A stretch of 64,000 nt of DNA from Phycisphaerae bacterium (GCA_029260075.1 JAJDDY010000027.1:218460-282459), one strand, 5' to 3'; shown: positions 6,873 to 16,448, counted from the stretch's first letter. A program made the numbers and translations. The notes: a model not told the origin generated them from the letters alone.

Positions 6873-9668
6873 TCAATCGCCAGCGGCGGCGCGACGTTCG
6901 TTTTTCCGTTGCAGGCGACGCAGGGGTGTCGCCGTCGCCGATCCGCCGAGCTCGGGATAGAGATAGGCTTGCTGCTCGATCACTTTGATAATACCCGCCG
7001 GGTCGTGCTTGAGCTTCGATCGACATTGAAGATCGCGCAGCAGCGCCTTCCACCGAAGCGGCTCTGCGGTCGGCACGTTGATTGCGAGCCGATTGAACAC
7101 CGGTAGCGCACGCTCAAACTCGTCCAACCCGTAGAGTGCTTCGGCATAACCCATGAGCACAGGCCAATCCGTTGTCGCCGGAGGGTCGGTTGCCGCGTCT
7201 CCTTTCGGCAGTAGAAGCTGAAACAGTGCGCGGGCGCGTTTCAAATTGCCGGCGTTGAGATGGGATTGTGCGCGGCGTGTGGCCAGGGTCTTCAGCTCTT
7301 CGGCTGACGTGGACGATTCGGCGCGCGTCGCCCATATGTACGTCTGCTCGCTGATCAACAGCGCCATATCGGTCTTCTTATTCGCCGTTTCTTGATCACC
7401 CGCTTGTCGCGCAGCGTCGGCATCGTTCGTGAATGCGAAGTAGAGTGAGCGCAGCGTCGGTCCGGCACCGGCTGCATCAGCAGCGATGTAGGTGGGTATC
7501 GCTTGGGCGGCGTCATCGAGACGCCCGAGCTTTTCGAACGCCACCATACGCACACGCCAAACGCGACCCAACAAGTCTCGCCGATCGGAAAACTCGGTTT
7601 CGAATTGCTCCAACGACTCGAGGGCACGGACGAACCGCTCCACGCCGGGCAACACGCTAACTTCGGCAGCCAGGATACGCGATCGGGCCAACATTTGACC
7701 AATGTCAGGACCGCTTCGCTGATCGCCGCGCTTTCGCGCCAGGCGTTCGAAGTCTGTATGCAACAGGAAGAAAGCGGCGCTGTCTCGTTGCAACTCCGTC
7801 GGGCGCGATCTGGCTAACTCGTTCGCCTGATCGAGTAAAAGCAACGCGGCGCAACGCATACGCGAAAAGACGCTGAGTAGGTAGTGTTCGTGCGACGCGC
7901 GCACCAAGGCGTATTGCGTGGCGGCTGGACCGTACTCTTTCAGCTCATCCAAGAGCTGCGCGTAGTAGAAACGCCAGTACTTCGCCGCGTCGCTGTCCGC
8001 GTAGCGCGTGATCAATTCGTGCAATGCACTGCGATAAAGTCGTGCGGTTTCGGGATGATCACGATGAGCCGGATCGCGCATCAACTCAGACGCCACCTCC
8101 ACCGCATACGTCGCAGCCTGTGTGGCCAAGGCGTCGGCCCCGTGATCGCGAACCAACTCAAGGAACTGATGAATCGAAGGGACGGCGTCGCCGCGACGAT
8201 AGTGGGCGACGGCGGTGTTGAACAACATCTGCGGTACCAGCGTTCGCTGATCGGCACTGGCCTTTTTCAAAAACCTTTCACCGACCGACACGGCTCGTTC
8301 GAGCAGTCGGTCGAGGCGGTCGCGGTCTTGATTGGCTTCGTGGAGGAGTCCGGCCACCAGAGCGCACTGTTCCAGAGGATCAAGCGAATCAGGATCCACA
8401 TTCGGGTCGAACATGTCGTACAAAATGGCGTAGAGCTGATCTCGCTGGTCCGGTCGGCGGCGGGCGAGGGTATCAAGCGCCTGCCATGCTTTGACGCGGC
8501 GTTGACGGGCGTCGACCCTATGACCCGTTCGATCGGCGAATTCGGCGGACCGGCGGTATATGGATCGCTCCAATATCGCCGACGCCACGCGAAGTGCAAA
8601 ATCGCCGGGTTGATCGCGCATGAACACTTGGCGGAACTTGCCGAGCGATTGGAGCGCGCTGTCGAACGCCCCGGCTCGGGACGCGTTGCGGATACGCTCC
8701 AACCACGCGAGGTTCACCGCCCAGCGAACGCGATTTCGCTCCGCCGCGTCGTCAAGTCTAGCGCCGATCTCGGTCGCGCGGGTCAGATGATCACGGGCGG
8801 TTTCGAAATGACCGAGGCGACTGTGCGCGGCGCCGCTTATCAATAGCGACTGTATCTGCACACCGCTCGTGGCATGGGGTCGGCTTACAAGGTAGGGCAT
8901 TTTGTCCAGGTGTTGAAGAATCGTGTTCAGGCGCGCAGCCCGAACCGGGTCGGACGGACTGCGCGGGAGAGAGTCATACCACAGGGCCCAGAGCAGTACG
9001 TAGTCGACCTGCGGTTGAAGGCGATCAAGCTCTTCGATATAGCCCGACGCGTCCAAGCGGTCGAACTGTGGCACGGGCAGTCGATCGACGCGCTGGTTTT
9101 CGCGTTGCAAATCTTCCGCGAGGTCGGTCAAAAGGGTCACCGCGATGGCAGCGAGCGTAGCAAGTTGAGCGCGATCGTCGCTGGTCCCGCCGAAATAGAG
9201 CACGCTGGTGAGATAGGGTTCGGCCTGTTCATAGAGCGTGGAACGGGCGAGGTCGTAACGCCATGCGAACGCCCGTCGATCGTTGCCGCCCTGAGCAATC
9301 GCGTGCTCGAGGATGCGGTTGGCTTCGGCGAGCGCTGCCCGACGTTCGGCCACGCTGCGACCGGAATCAGCAGACTCCGCCAGGCGGAGGGCGCGCATGG
9401 TCATGAGCGATTCCGTGCGATCGGCTGGCGGATATTCTGCAAGATGAAGGGCGAGGATTTCGTTGAGCCCGCGACGCGTCAGACCGGCGCGAAACGTCGG
9501 ACCATCAAACCGGCGCTCCTCGGCCGGAACTTTTTTCGGTTCCGTCAATTGACCAGACGCCGTCGCGGACAATAAGAAGCAAACAATTACGACCGAAACG
9601 CAGGCGTCGATGAATGTGCCTGCCCGCCGTTGGGCGTATACGATTGTTCGTCTGCGTTGAACTCGCAC
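6873..9668 (-). CDS. large exported TPR-like repeat protein
   Basis: 931 aa beginning with a basic region and a hydrophobic stretch (ACVSVVIVCFLLSATASG) that looks like a signal peptide or membrane anchor. The rest is almost all alpha-helical repeats of TPR type (for example HSRLGHFETARDHLTRATEI, NTAVAHYRRGDAVPSIHQFL). TPR solenoids bind other proteins. The start used is GTG 9668; it has no clear ribosome-binding site and is uncertain. It is the last gene on the strand that carries VWA, TPR-like, ExbB, ExbD and ExbD genes, after a 297-base gap filled with repeats, so shared function is likely but co-transcription less so. Confidence 0.7.
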   Translation of the reverse strand: MRVQRRRTIVYAQRRAGTFIDACVSVVIVCFLLSATASGQLTEPKKVPAEERRFDGPTFRAGLTRRGLNEILALHLAEYPPADRTESLMTMRALRLAESADSGRSVAERRAALAEANRILEHAIAQGGNDRRAFAWRYDLARSTLYEQAEPYLTSVLYFGGTSDDRAQLATLAAIAVTLLTDLAEDLQRENQRVDRLPVPQFDRLDASGYIEELDRLQPQVDYVLLWALWYDSLPRSPSDPVRAARLNTILQHLDKMPYLVSRPHATSGVQIQSLLISGAAHSRLGHFETARDHLTRATEIGARLDDAAERNRVRWAVNLAWLERIRNASRAGAFDSALQSLGKFRQVFMRDQPGDFALRVASAILERSIYRRSAEFADRTGHRVDARQRRVKAWQALDTLARRRPDQRDQLYAILYDMFDPNVDPDSLDPLEQCALVAGLLHEANQDRDRLDRLLERAVSVGERFLKKASADQRTLVPQMLFNTAVAHYRRGDAVPSIHQFLELVRDHGADALATQAATYAVEVASELMRDPAHRDHPETARLYRSALHELITRYADSDAAKYWRFYYAQLLDELKEYGPAATQYALVRASHEHYLLSVFSRMRCAALLLLDQANELARSRPTELQRDSAAFFLLHTDFERLARKRGDQRSGPDIGQMLARSRILAAEVSVLPGVERFVRALESLEQFETEFSDRRDLLGRVWRVRMVAFEKLGRLDDAAQAIPTYIAADAAGAGPTLRSLYFAFTNDADAARQAGDQETANKKTDMALLISEQTYIWATRAESSTSAEELKTLATRRAQSHLNAGNLKRARALFQLLLPKGDAATDPPATTDWPVLMGYAEALYGLDEFERALPVFNRLAINVPTAEPLRWKALLRDLQCRSKLKHDPAGIIKVIEQQAYLYPELGGSATATPLRRLQRKNERRAAAGD

Positions 9669-9689
9669 GAGCTTACCAACCTAACGTGT

Positions 9690-9850
9690 GGCACCGGCTC
9701 CCAGCCGGTGATCCAACTGCGATTTCTTCATTAGAGCGCGTTCAAAAATCCTCTTTCCGAGCCGCGACCGTAAGGAAGCGGTCCGGTCTTGTGGGCGAAC
9801 ACCGCTTCCTTACGGTCGCGGCTCGGTTGGTCGCTAACCCTCTCATACAT
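9690..9850. repeat. family A core plus GAGCCGCGACCG hairpin
   Basis: 9690-9722 is a reverse-oriented family A core (GTGTGGCACCGGCTCCCAGC). 9752-9830 is a long hairpin: GAGCCGCGACCGTAAGGAAG on one arm and its complement CTTCCTTACGGTCGCGGCTC on the other. It may act as a transcription-stopping or RNA-stabilising structure between exbD and the TPR gene. No gene in 9669-9965. Confidence 0.65.
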
Positions 9851-9965
9851 CTTCCCCACACACGTTGACATCATCTTCACACACGTTCGTAGCGGTGGAC
9901 ATTGCCCGTTGACGACTGACGGAAGCGATGGCCACAACGAACAGCCGAACTTCTTCCACCGGCCG

Positions 9966-10481
9966 TTACGGCTCTGCGAAGGCTACGTGTTGAAACCCCG
10001 CGCGGACGGCCGCATTCCACGCACCAACAACGTGATCCCACAGCACGTTGTTTTCCGCCACCACGGCGACCGGTGTCTTGACGTCGAATCCGGGTTGGCG
10101 TGTGATGTCGCGCAGCAGGTTGGCCAACTCGACAAACGTGGTCGGCGCCGTATCGAAATGATCGACCCGAACGGTGTACCCCAATCCGGACGCCCCGGCC
10201 GATCGGATGCGAACGACGATGGGCGTGATGGGTAGCGACGGGGCGGGGGCGCCGACGCCACTGGGCAGTTGCGAACGAAGAATGCCCTCGGCGCGTTCGA
10301 ACGTCGTGGTCACCAGAAAGAACACCAGCAGCAAGAACGTAACGTCGATCATCGGGGCGAGATTGATCGCGATGGGTGCGCGGCTTCGGAACCGATGAGT
10401 GCGCTTGCGCCGAAACCGCGATGGGGTCATGGCCTCGGCTTGGTCGACTTCCGGTATTTCGTTTGTCACCGAACCGTTCAC
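9966..10481 (-). CDS. ExbD/TolR-family biopolymer transport protein (second copy)
   Basis: 171 aa from GTG 10481, which has GGAGGA nine bases upstream; the longer frame from 10499 starts at a TTG inside the preceding gene. One transmembrane helix follows a basic N-terminus: NLAPMIDVTFLLLVFFLVTT, with the conserved Asp of the ExbD/TolR/MotB family (MIDVTFLLL) that carries protons. The C-terminal domain is periplasmic. It is the second of two adjacent, different ExbDs, so the channel may be a hetero-assembly with the ExbB-like protein. Confidence 0.85.
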   Translation of the reverse strand: MNGSVTNEIPEVDQAEAMTPSRFRRKRTHRFRSRAPIAINLAPMIDVTFLLLVFFLVTTTFERAEGILRSQLPSGVGAPAPSLPITPIVVRIRSAGASGLGYTVRVDHFDTAPTTFVELANLLRDITRQPGFDVKTPVAVVAENNVLWDHVVGAWNAAVRAGFQHVAFAEP

Positions 10482-10482
10482 G

Positions 10483-10935
10483 CTATGGCTCCTCCGCAAT
10501 GTGCGCCACGACGTTGAGCATTTCTATATCGCAACTGGCGATGACGCGCATGATCGCCCGCACATCTTCATAATGTAATCGACGATCCGCACGCACGATG
10601 ACCTTGACGTTGGGGGCCGCTCGCTTCATCGCGATAAGTCGATCGGCGATCACGTCAAGCGGCTCGGGTTGGTTCGGACCTATGCTGTAGCGCACGGACG
10701 GCATGGCTGAGTCGGTCAACTCCGACGGACGACAGTTAATCACCACACGCTCGGGGATGCGCGTCACCGCCGCCTGACTTCCGTCGGGCTTGGGGAGTTG
10801 CATGCGTATCTGCTCTTCCGACGCGAACCGGCTGATCAGCATGAAGAAAATCGTGAGCAGAAAAATCACGTCCACCATCGGCGTGGCGTTGAACACAAGC
10901 GCGGAAGCAGTGCTACGGTTTCTCCGTCTCAACAT
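10483..10935 (-). CDS. ExbD/TolR-family biopolymer transport protein (first copy)
   Basis: 150 aa from ATG 10935, four bases past the stop of the upstream exbB-like gene. The single helix FNATPMVDVIFLLTIFFMLI holds the conserved proton-carrying Asp. The periplasmic domain ends with the typical IVRADRRLHYEDVRAIMRVI segment. The frame extends upstream to 11040 only by overlapping the exbB-like gene, so the longer start is rejected. ExbD with ExbB forms a proton-driven motor that energises a partner protein reaching through the periplasm. Confidence 0.87.
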   Translation of the reverse strand: MLRRRNRSTASALVFNATPMVDVIFLLTIFFMLISRFASEEQIRMQLPKPDGSQAAVTRIPERVVINCRPSELTDSAMPSVRYSIGPNQPEPLDVIADRLIAMKRAAPNVKVIVRADRRLHYEDVRAIMRVIASCDIEMLNVVAHIAEEP

Positions 10936-10939
10936 TGGA

Positions 10940-11719
10940 TCACGTCGCCGCAGGGGGTCGAATGGCACGCCCACCTGCCGACTTCGCAGTGTCCGCGCCA
11001 GGCTTGAACACTGACAACAAGTGCTCCGCCGCGAGCGCACATTCCGCGGTCAACACGTCGATACGGTTACGAAAGACGGCATAGATGCTGAGCGCGGGGA
11101 TGGCTACAGCCAATCCCCAGAAGGTCGTGATTAGCGCGATGGCGATTCTGTCTGCGACAATTCGTGCCCCTGGAAAGGCGTCCGCCGCGTGTATTTCCGC
11201 GAACAACAGAATCATTCCCGTCACCGTGCCGAGCAGACCGATCATCGGGGAAATGTTGCCGATGATGTTGACGTATTCGGTCTTGCGAAACAGTTTGGCC
11301 GACCGCTCGTCCAGCGTGTCCTCAAGCGCCCGCTCCATCGCGGCGAATCCGTTACCGGCCTCAAGCAAGCCGGCGTGCAAGACCGCCCCGAGCATGCTCG
11401 GATCCTCGGCGGTGAACTGAATGGCTTCGAGGTACTTCTGATCGTCGATCAACAACCTGGTCTGCCGCGCCGCCTCGGGCGGAACGATCGTCGCCCGGCG
11501 GATCGAGAGGGCGTGCTCTACGGTGAGCGCCATCGTGACCACCGACAGCCCGATGAGCACAAACGTAATCGGACCGCCCTTGCGTACAAAGAAGTCGAAG
11601 TAGTTGATGTCCGCCGTGTCCACCGCAACGACACCGTCGGTCTGCGCTTGGGCGGGTAGTGCAAAGAACATGAGCAACACGATCACTAGGAATCCGGTCA
11701 GATAAATCACACGCATCAT
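10940..11719 (-). CDS. ExbB/TolQ/MotA-family proton channel
   Basis: 259 aa. A signal-like segment (TGFLVIVLLMFFALPAQAQ) is followed by a first helix ITFVLIGLSVVTMALTVEH, a cytoplasmic loop, and two helices in IIGNISPMIGLLGTVTGMIL and IAIALITTFWGLAVAIPALS. These last two match the conserved ExbB/TolQ core (PMIGLLGTV-T, and the T...GL.VAIP segment lining the channel). An N-terminal leader before the first helix is common in planctomycete and Bacteroidetes ExbB proteins. Partner genes are the two exbDs immediately downstream. Confidence 0.88.
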   Translation of the reverse strand: MMRVIYLTGFLVIVLLMFFALPAQAQTDGVVAVDTADINYFDFFVRKGGPITFVLIGLSVVTMALTVEHALSIRRATIVPPEAARQTRLLIDDQKYLEAIQFTAEDPSMLGAVLHAGLLEAGNGFAAMERALEDTLDERSAKLFRKTEYVNIIGNISPMIGLLGTVTGMILLFAEIHAADAFPGARIVADRIAIALITTFWGLAVAIPALSIYAVFRNRIDVLTAECALAAEHLLSVFKPGADTAKSAGGRAIRPPAAT

Positions 11720-11930
11720 CAGACGTTGTTCTCCGATGAGCCCACTCCCAAGCTGTGCGACACGTACGTCTTGCCGGAGTGTTCACCGACAGATCGTCCC
11801 GTGCGCACCCGCCGTAGGACCAGACTCCCAAGTGTCTTATGTACCGCCGTCGCGCCGACAACGGTCAATCTTCATGTTCAAGCAAACCATTCTGCTAGCT
11901 GCTCCGCCACACGCCCACGTCGTGCCGCAA

Positions 11931-12980
11931 CTACTTCCCACCCACGCCGGCTTTCGCCAGGCGATCCAGCGCCGCGGTCGCCAGACGACGAGTCGTCGAA
12001 GGCAGCGGCTTGTGCTCTAGGCATTCTCGCAGGAGCATCATGGCCTTGTCCACACGCCCCATTCGTTCGAGGGCCACCGCAGCGCCATACAGCCCGTCGG
12101 CAGCACGCCCATCGTCGGCAAAGTGAATAGCCACGCGAAGGAACGGCCACGCGGCGCGGATGAAATCGTCCGAGGTCTTCGCTTGTTTCAATAGCGCCCA
12201 ACCGCGAACGAGCAGGAAGCTTGGCACGAATTCATCACTGCTGTGCGCAATGGCGCGATCCAAGGCGGCCATGGCCTGACGGGTCACGTGATCCGACAGC
12301 ACATCCTGCAAGGCGTCAAGAAGAATCGCATAGACGCGCTCGGGATGTACACCCTCCGGAATCGTTAGCAACGACGCACGTCGGGCGGCGGCGAGGGCAG
12401 CCGGTCTTTTGTAGCGTTTCAGGATGTCGTAGCGAAGTAGTTCGAGCAGCGCCCTTTCGTCCTCGTCGATCCGACGGGCCAGCGCAGCGTCCAAGTGCGA
12501 GATCGCCCGATCGACCAACGCCGCGCGACCCTTGGGGAACGACGTGGGCATTACCCGGGCTGCGGCCAACGGACCGGTCGTCTTGCCACGTACGACACGA
12601 ACGAAATTCGACACCGCTCGGTCCAACTGACCCACCCGATCGTGCGCCAGGACAAGCCGCACCGCCACCAAGTCCGGCCAAAAACCCTTGAGTAAACCGG
12701 AGACGCGGCGGTAGCGAACGATGGCACGCTCCGGATCGCTTCCGGCCAGGAATCGCTCGGCTTGGTTGAAGTCAGTGAACAAATCCCCACGATCAACCAC
12801 GATCAAATCGATCTCGTCAAGACGTGCGGTCGAAGCCACACCGGCAGAGTCGACGAAGGAAAGAACACCGGCGTCAAGCGCCTTGATGGTCACCTTCGCA
12901 TGCGCTATGCCGCCGATCACGACTTGATCACCCCGCGCTTGAGACACAAACGACAACGCAACTAGCGCCGAAATGAGCAT
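11931..12980 (-). CDS. exported TPR-like protein
   Basis: 349 aa from ATG 12980. A signal peptide is visible (MLISALVALSFVSQARGDQ), then a short beta-rich part, then helical pairs of TPR type (SDPERAIVRYRRVSGLLKG; GLYGAAVALERMGRVDKAMM). The open frame runs on to 13535, but that extension passes through a triple 42-bp repeat and the reverse of the VWA gene's end, and is not coding. It sits between the VWA and ExbB genes, suggesting it is a periplasmic adaptor of the same machine. No specific family recognised. Confidence 0.7.
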   Translation of the reverse strand: MLISALVALSFVSQARGDQVVIGGIAHAKVTIKALDAGVLSFVDSAGVASTARLDEIDLIVVDRGDLFTDFNQAERFLAGSDPERAIVRYRRVSGLLKGFWPDLVAVRLVLAHDRVGQLDRAVSNFVRVVRGKTTGPLAAARVMPTSFPKGRAALVDRAISHLDAALARRIDEDERALLELLRYDILKRYKRPAALAAARRASLLTIPEGVHPERVYAILLDALQDVLSDHVTRQAMAALDRAIAHSSDEFVPSFLLVRGWALLKQAKTSDDFIRAAWPFLRVAIHFADDGRAADGLYGAAVALERMGRVDKAMMLLRECLEHKPLPSTTRRLATAALDRLAKAGVGGK

Positions 12981-13045
12981 GGTCGTCCCGTGAACACACC
13001 GGCAAGATCCCGGAGGCACACAATCCGCTGGTGCCTGAACCGCTT

Positions 13046-13171
13046 GTGCGTGAATCCCTTCTCGCACCCACGTGCCCGAGTTCGCTCGTGCGTGAATCCC
13101 TTCTCGCACCCACGTGCCCGAGTTCGCTGGTGCGTGAATCCTTTCTCGCACCCACACGCACGGGTTTCCTT
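13046..13171 (+). repeat. three tandem 42-bp units, each with a GTGCG/CGCAC hairpin
   Basis: GTGCG starts at 13046, 13088 and 13130, giving a 42-base period. Each unit has GTGCGTGAATCC, a T/C-rich loop, and CGCACCCACG. A single related copy is at 59564-59587. Located in the 304-base gap between the VWA gene and the TPR-like gene, so it would be within the transcript of that operon. Confidence 0.85.
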
Positions 13172-13284
13172 TCCCTTGGCCTCGTGGCGACCATGAAACA
13201 CGGGATGGGGATCCCGAAGGGCGTGGGGACGAGATCGGCATCTCGTTCCAGCGTGTTGGAGGCACACGACTCGCGAACGGTTTT

Positions 13285-14286
13285 TTAGCGACGTCCGTCA
13301 TCAATGTCATCCGGCAGGTCGTCCTCTGAAACGTAACGAAACGCGCCGCCGTGTTCGCGTGCGATCCATTCGAGCGACTTCCATCCGTAGCTATCAAGAA
13401 ACGCCAGGGTGAAAATCCTCGTGCGACGATCGGGGTTCCACCGCTCGAGGTTGGGGCGAAGATCAGGGGCAAATTGGTCGAAGTCAAGCCCGTCCGACAG
13501 CAGATAAATAATGTCAGGTTGAAGCGCGAGGGCACGCTTCAACGCTCGGTCCACCTCAGTTCCGCCGCCGGTGACCACACGGTTGTCGACGAAATCGAAC
13601 GCCTGCCTCTTGTTGGCTTCGATGGCGCTAACAAGTCGCCGTGGCGGGTTTTCTTGGATCGTGTTGTTGAAATACAACACGTGAAACTTCTGACTGCGCC
13701 GCAGGGCTCCGATCGACTTCTTCAGCTCGTACCGAACGAACGGAAAATCCATCACGATCGAACCACTCACATCGACGACGTAAACCACAGAACGGGCGCC
13801 GCGCACGGTATCGCCAAGACCGAAAAACTTCGGCGCCGAGGGCGCACCGATGCTCATACTAAAACGCCCAGAGTCAGCACCTCCCGCACCGATACCGATC
13901 AACGATAGTTCCGGCTTTTTGAGACCACCTAGCGCCGAAAGCGAAGTGTGCATTTTCGGCTGAACTTTGATGGGCATGGCCTTGGGGTCGGTGACGCGAT
14001 CGTCGAACTGCTTTGTCGGTGTGACCGTTCCCGCGTCGATGCGTCCGATCAGCTCCACCCGCGTCGTCAGCGGCGGCAGTTCCTTTCGGTCGGTAGAAAA
14101 CGGAAGCACGAGCGCGATCATGACGAAGAATACGAAGATGTGGATGAGAATCGAAATGAACCACGAACTCACGACCGCACGCCCGGAGAGATTGGCGGAC
14201 GCCGACCCGGCGTGGTAGGCCGAGGCCATGGGTTCCGGCAAATCGTCGATGGGCTCGGGCAATTCGCTTGGGGTCATTGAGGCCAT
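13285..14286 (-). CDS. VWA-domain protein with a TonB-like transmembrane anchor
   Basis: 333 aa from ATG 14286 (ATG 14277 also possible). After a Pro/Glu-rich cytoplasmic start comes one helix, SWFISILIHIFVFFVMIALV, in which Ser45 and His49 form an S-x3-H motif like that in the TonB transmembrane helix that contacts ExbB/ExbD. The periplasmic part is a von Willebrand A domain with a full metal-binding set: DVSGS, a Thr in GGGTEVD and an Asp in LLSDGLD. VWA domains bind protein partners through a metal ion. First gene of a minus-strand group with TPR-like, ExbB and two ExbD genes. Confidence 0.8.
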   Translation of the reverse strand: MASMTPSELPEPIDDLPEPMASAYHAGSASANLSGRAVVSSWFISILIHIFVFFVMIALVLPFSTDRKELPPLTTRVELIGRIDAGTVTPTKQFDDRVTDPKAMPIKVQPKMHTSLSALGGLKKPELSLIGIGAGGADSGRFSMSIGAPSAPKFFGLGDTVRGARSVVYVVDVSGSIVMDFPFVRYELKKSIGALRRSQKFHVLYFNNTIQENPPRRLVSAIEANKRQAFDFVDNRVVTGGGTEVDRALKRALALQPDIIYLLSDGLDFDQFAPDLRPNLERWNPDRRTRIFTLAFLDSYGWKSLEWIAREHGGAFRYVSEDDLPDDIDDGRR

Positions 14287-14663
14287 CCTGCTGCCGTGTG
14301 GGCCGGTCTGTGCGTGGCGGTTTGGGATGTCGCCCAGCGGCCGCGAGGCCCCGTCGCAGCGGTCGCGAGGCCGCATCCTCCGGTCGAAAGAGTCTAGGCG
14401 GATCGAATCTAAAGTCAACGACTCATGGGTACGCCTCAGGTGGCGAATCGCTACGAATACGGCCGATGATGCACTGGTAAGCGGGCCGTTGACCGTTACA
14501 CTCTTGTCGGTTGGCCGTTACACGCTTGGGTTGACGGCAGTAAGAACGCGGACGGGGCTTGAGTTCCGACCAAAGTCCACGCCAGCCAAGAGTTGCATCC
14601 ACAGGGCTAGCGCAAGCGCCGTTCGGCTGCGCGTTCGCCTGTCCAATGATTGCGGAGTGAATC
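14287..14663. other. divergent intergenic region
   Basis: Lies between the minus-strand VWA gene and a plus-strand hypothetical. It probably holds promoters for both. No gene, repeat or clear promoter boxes recognised. Confidence 0.4.
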
Positions 14664-15797
14664 GTGCACGCACCAATTCAAACAGTAGTTGCCATCATCG
14701 TCGCCATGCAACTTTCCGCCGTGGCCACGAACGCACCGGGCGATCCCGGCGCGACGCCATCCGTGGTCGCGCCAAGTGAAACGGGCGATCGGGAATCTGA
14801 CAACGTGGTGACACTTCCGATCGGTCGGCTCGCGCCCCATGCCGGGTTTGATGACGACGCGTCGTACGTGCAGTCCGTCGGCGACCGCGTCGCCAGCTTG
14901 ACGACCGAGGCGGCGCGCACTGAGGACGCCGAGCGCAAGACCGCCATGCTCCTGTCGGCGGCCAATCAGCTGCTCGGCTATCAACTGGAACCGGCTTGCT
15001 CGCGAAAACTCATCGGTCTGAGTCCGACTGACCCGGAGCACACCACCGAAAAGATACGCGTAACGATGGACCGAATCGGCGGCTTGATCGCTCAGGTCAA
15101 GCAGCAACTCGATCAGGAAGCCGGCCCAGACGGGAAGGCGGTGGCACCGTGGATCGGTCTCGCTGCGCTGCAGATCAACGCGATGGAAGCATTCGCCGGC
15201 GCGCTGCGCGTCTATCTGCTACCCATTGAAGCCGACAAACCGGAGGTTGCGATTCGCAGGGCGGCGTCTCACCTTTCCGCACTGCGCGAAGATCCACGTC
15301 CGGAGGTTTCTGCGGCAGCTACGTTCTGGCAGGCAGCCCTACGTGCTATGGGCGAAAATCCCCAACGCGCGCTGCCCGTGCTTGATGCCTATTGGTCGGC
15401 GCCACCAACGGGTTCGCTGCCGTACAGTTTTTTCGGCCGGCTGCTACGCTGCCGACTGCTGGCGGATCGCGGCGGGGAAGCCGTGGCCTTGTCACTGTTA
15501 ATGCAGATCGAAGACCAGTGCGAAGACTGGTTCGAGCAGAATGAAGCGCGGCAGAACGCTGTTCGCGCCACCCAGTTTACCGGCGCACGAATTGTCATAG
15601 CCTGGCATGATCGCCTCGACGCTTCGAAGCGAACGGACGAGCGGGCGTGGTGTCGCCAGCGAATCAAAAAACTTGCCGAAGTGGCGTTCCCAAGCGATGG
15701 CAACACGATGTTGCGGTTGACGCCGGCGGTGCCCATTATTACCCAAGCAAAGAAGGCTGCGGGCAATCCCGAAGAAGCAGACCCCTTGGGCGGTTAG
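14664..15797 (+). CDS. exported hypothetical protein
   Basis: 377 aa from a GTG at 14664. The N-terminus (HAPIQTVVAIIVAMQLSAVA) looks like a signal peptide cleaved after TNA. The mature part is helical with Ala-rich amphipathic pairs, somewhat like TPR or other solenoid repeats, with no motif I recognise. It is divergent from the VWA/ExbB cluster and could share its periplasmic setting. Function unknown. Confidence 0.6.
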   Translation: MHAPIQTVVAIIVAMQLSAVATNAPGDPGATPSVVAPSETGDRESDNVVTLPIGRLAPHAGFDDDASYVQSVGDRVASLTTEAARTEDAERKTAMLLSAANQLLGYQLEPACSRKLIGLSPTDPEHTTEKIRVTMDRIGGLIAQVKQQLDQEAGPDGKAVAPWIGLAALQINAMEAFAGALRVYLLPIEADKPEVAIRRAASHLSALREDPRPEVSAAATFWQAALRAMGENPQRALPVLDAYWSAPPTGSLPYSFFGRLLRCRLLADRGGEAVALSLLMQIEDQCEDWFEQNEARQNAVRATQFTGARIVIAWHDRLDASKRTDERAWCRQRIKKLAEVAFPSDGNTMLRLTPAVPIITQAKKAAGNPEEADPLGG

Positions 15798-16448
15798 GGC
15801 AACGTCACACGTCCACCGGTTCGTGTCGAGAAACACAAATCACTCGCTGCAGCGCTCAAGCGATCACTATCGACGTCAATCGGAGTCGCACGAGTAGTTG
15901 CACGAACAACGAGAAGTGCTGATCATCGTGTTCGATAGGATGCCCGATCCCCCGCCGCGGTCGATCCATCTAGTTGTGGCGTTCGGTCGCGCAGGCGCGG
16001 GCATTCCAACCGCCGATTTTCCGCTGCGGTGGCATCACACTTGCCAGGAAACATGGCGAATTCGCGGAATCTACCCTTGATTTGTCGGCGAAGCTAAAGC
16101 TTGCGATCCGGGCGGGACGATATCGAGGGGCGAGTGCAGCATGTTTTTTTACAGCACGAACGCGATCGAGGAGCGATGCACATCGCGCTAGGGTACGTGG
16201 CGACGGGGCAGTCCCGGTTCGGCACGCGATCGCCACGAGGTTGAGACGCGGTTCTGACATTTCGCAGGACAGAGCGAAATGCCATGCGCGCCCTCGACAA
16301 ATGGACCATGAAACACGAGTTGAGCGGCCAGCCCTCTCTTGTCGTACGGGCAGCTGCCCATCACATGGACTTCGTTTGGGCGCGTCGACCCAGAGCTGAG
16401 TCGACAACGCCCAATTGCTCACTTCGTTTGTATCGAGAGGAATCCATC
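15798..16448. other. long intergenic region
   Basis: 651 bases without a convincing gene. Frames on both strands are open for 150 codons or less and lack family character. Near 16344-16362 CGGGCAGCTGCCC is a small palindrome. The last bases (GAGAGGAATCC) hold the ribosome-binding site for the next gene. Confidence 0.45.

Noticed and set aside
7884..8846. 320-codon plus-strand frame opposite the large TPR gene
   Set aside because: No motif, low-complexity composition and fully antisense to a better-supported gene.
10936..11040. Longer start of the first ExbD
   Set aside because: The extension overlaps the end of the exbB-like gene and contains no family sequence; ATG 10935 fits the usual length.
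13046..13171. CRISPR array
   Set aside because: Only three units, directly tandem without variable spacers, and no cas genes in the window.
12981..13535. N-terminal extension of the 349-aa TPR-like protein to 534 aa
   Set aside because: It runs through three tandem repeats and the antisense of the VWA gene's end. A proper signal peptide begins at ATG 12980.
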